Below are positions 5,466 to 6,257 of a stretch of 6,257 nucleotides of DNA, piece after piece. Position numbers and translations under genes: made by a program. The DNA lies in assembly GCA_946040935.1 (NCBI GenBank), contig CAMGCN010000068.1, positions 1 through 6,257 on the forward strand, written 5' to 3'. Position 1 is the stretch's first letter. Every line of letters starts with the position of its first letter. The notes beneath the pieces were generated by a model. It worked only from the letters and a program-made list of their open reading frames with translations, did not search any database and had not been told where the DNA came from. The DNA is from an uncultured Clostridia bacterium (lineage in GTDB: Bacteria; Bacillota; Clostridia; Oscillospirales; CAG-272).

Positions 5466-6257
5466 TCATCCTTTACTTATCGTACCTCCGCCGAGAAGGA
5501 TATCGCCGTCATAAAGCACTGCGGCCTGTCCGGGTGTAATCGCCCTCTGCGGTTCATCAAATATAATTTGCACGGTTTTGTCCGGTTTTGGAATTACTAC
5601 CGCCCGCTTTTCATCCTGGCGATAACGAATCTTTACCTTGCACCGTATCTCTGTTCTCTGCTCTTCTCCCGATATCCAATTAAAATCCTTTACCGTTGCT
5701 TCTTTGGTATAGAGTTCACTTTCTTTTCCGAGAACCACTTTATTGTTTTCAGTATCAATACTTTGCACATACATAGGCTCCGGCAGCGAAAGACCGAGCC
5801 CTTTACGCTGTCCTACAGTATAACGCACCGTGCCTTTATGTCTGCCCAATACTTTTCCCTCGGTACTTACAAAATCGCCGCAAGGGTATTTTTCCCCTTT
5901 ATACCTCTCAATAAACTCCGCATAATCTCCGCCCGGGACGAAGCAAATATCCTGACTGTCCGGCTTATCCGCGTTTACAAAACCGCTTTCTTCGGCAAGC
6001 TTTCTCACTTCTGTTTTTCGCAGATTACCGAGAGGAAACAATGTGTGCGCGAGCTGTTCCTGCGTCAGCGAGTAGAGCACATAGCTTTGATCCTTTGTTT
6101 GGTCAATTGCTTTTTTAAGAATAAATTTGCCGTCCTTCTCTTCGATTCTTGCATAATGACCGGTTACGATATAATCACAGCCGAGAATTTTTGCTCTGTT
6201 ATATAACCTATCAAATTTCAAATAACGGTTACAGTCAATGCACGGATTGGGCGTCAA
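5466..6257 (-). CDS. mnmA: tRNA-specific 2-thiouridylase MnmA (5' end beyond the window)
   Basis: The last 263 residues of the enzyme that puts sulfur on C2 of the wobble uridine in tRNAs for Lys, Glu and Gln, using ATP and sulfur passed from a cysteine desulfurase. Visible landmarks, numbered from the window edge: TPNPCIDCN with the nucleophile Cys9, TGHYAR (32-37), DQSYVL (56-61), SQDICF with the second catalytic Cys105, RYTVGQRKGLG (145-155), and the C-terminal beta-barrel ending ITPGQAAVLYDGDILLGGG (240-258). The first codon at the edge is TTG within the conserved L-TPNP region and not a start. The ATP-binding SGGVDSS loop and about 95 residues lie beyond 6257; MnmA is usually about 360 long. 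What is visible looks intact. TGA 5468-5466 is followed 7 bases later by the small gene, so mnmA heads a unit ending with rrf2; a desulfurase gene may lie upstream. Confidence 0.97.
   Translation of the reverse strand: MTPNPCIDCNRYLKFDRLYNRAKILGCDYIVTGHYARIEEKDGKFILKKAIDQTKDQSYVLYSLTQEQLAHTLFPLGNLRKTEVRKLAEESGFVNADKPDSQDICFVPGGDYAEFIERYKGEKYPCGDFVSTEGKVLGRHKGTVRYTVGQRKGLGLSLPEPMYVQSIDTENNKVVLGKESELYTKEATVKDFNWISGEEQRTEIRCKVKIRYRQDEKRAVVIPKPDKTVQIIFDEPQRAITPGQAAVLYDGDILLGGGTISKG

Noticed and set aside
5568..6206. Plus-strand open frame of 212 codons
   Set aside because: Antisense to mnmA, which has all its expected motifs.
6255..6257. TTG at the window edge as the start of mnmA
   Set aside because: It falls inside the conserved TPNPC region; the ATP-binding N-terminus must lie outside the window.

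Overview
The window looks like one end of an assembled contig from a low-to-moderate-GC Firmicute, most likely a gut-type Clostridium (Oscillospiraceae/Ruminococcaceae-like). This rests on AGGAGG-type ribosome binding sites, sigma-A promoters with extended -10 elements, A/T-rich spacers, short convergent intergenic terminators and the protein families present. It is an inference; no rRNA or other strong taxonomic marker is present. The first 43 bases are not biological: they are a Nextera/Tn5 sequencing adapter with the end of an i5 index.

Layout: (1) 1-43 adapter; (2) 44-1086, plus strand, the C-terminal end of a DUF4340-like protein followed one base later by a membrane-anchored glycerophosphodiester phosphodiesterase, closed by a strong hairpin terminator shared with the convergent gene; (3) 1202-3482, minus strand, a Gfo/Idh/MocA oxidoreductase preceded by an unrecognised protein that I read as a PAS-like plus degenerate histidine-kinase-like protein, each with its own extended -10 promoter; (4) 3587-4757, plus strand, a monocistronic glycolytic gap gene with a strong promoter, a good SD and a perfect terminator hairpin; (5) 4782-6257, minus strand, a three-gene unit mnmA (5' end beyond the window), a small hidden gene, and an Rrf2/IscR-type regulator.

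The most interesting item is the hidden small gene at 5164-5458. It starts 7 bases after mnmA, with an SD inside the last mnmA codons, and runs into the rrf2 gene, but its reading frame is broken at a run of eight A residues, so no single long ORF marks it. Joined across the A-run it gives a plausible 97-residue protein with a CxxC-containing motif (HFCDSCGGQSF) next to a tRNA thiolation enzyme and an Fe-S/cysteine-type regulator. The break may be a sequence error, a recent mutation, or slippage.

Other points worth checking are a predicted leaderless start for the PAS-like protein, a hairpin sitting between SD and ATG of the oxidoreductase, and an IscR-type-1-like palindrome over the putative rrf2 promoter. 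The window is otherwise ordinary housekeeping sequence; I see no mobile element, CRISPR array, tRNA or rRNA.
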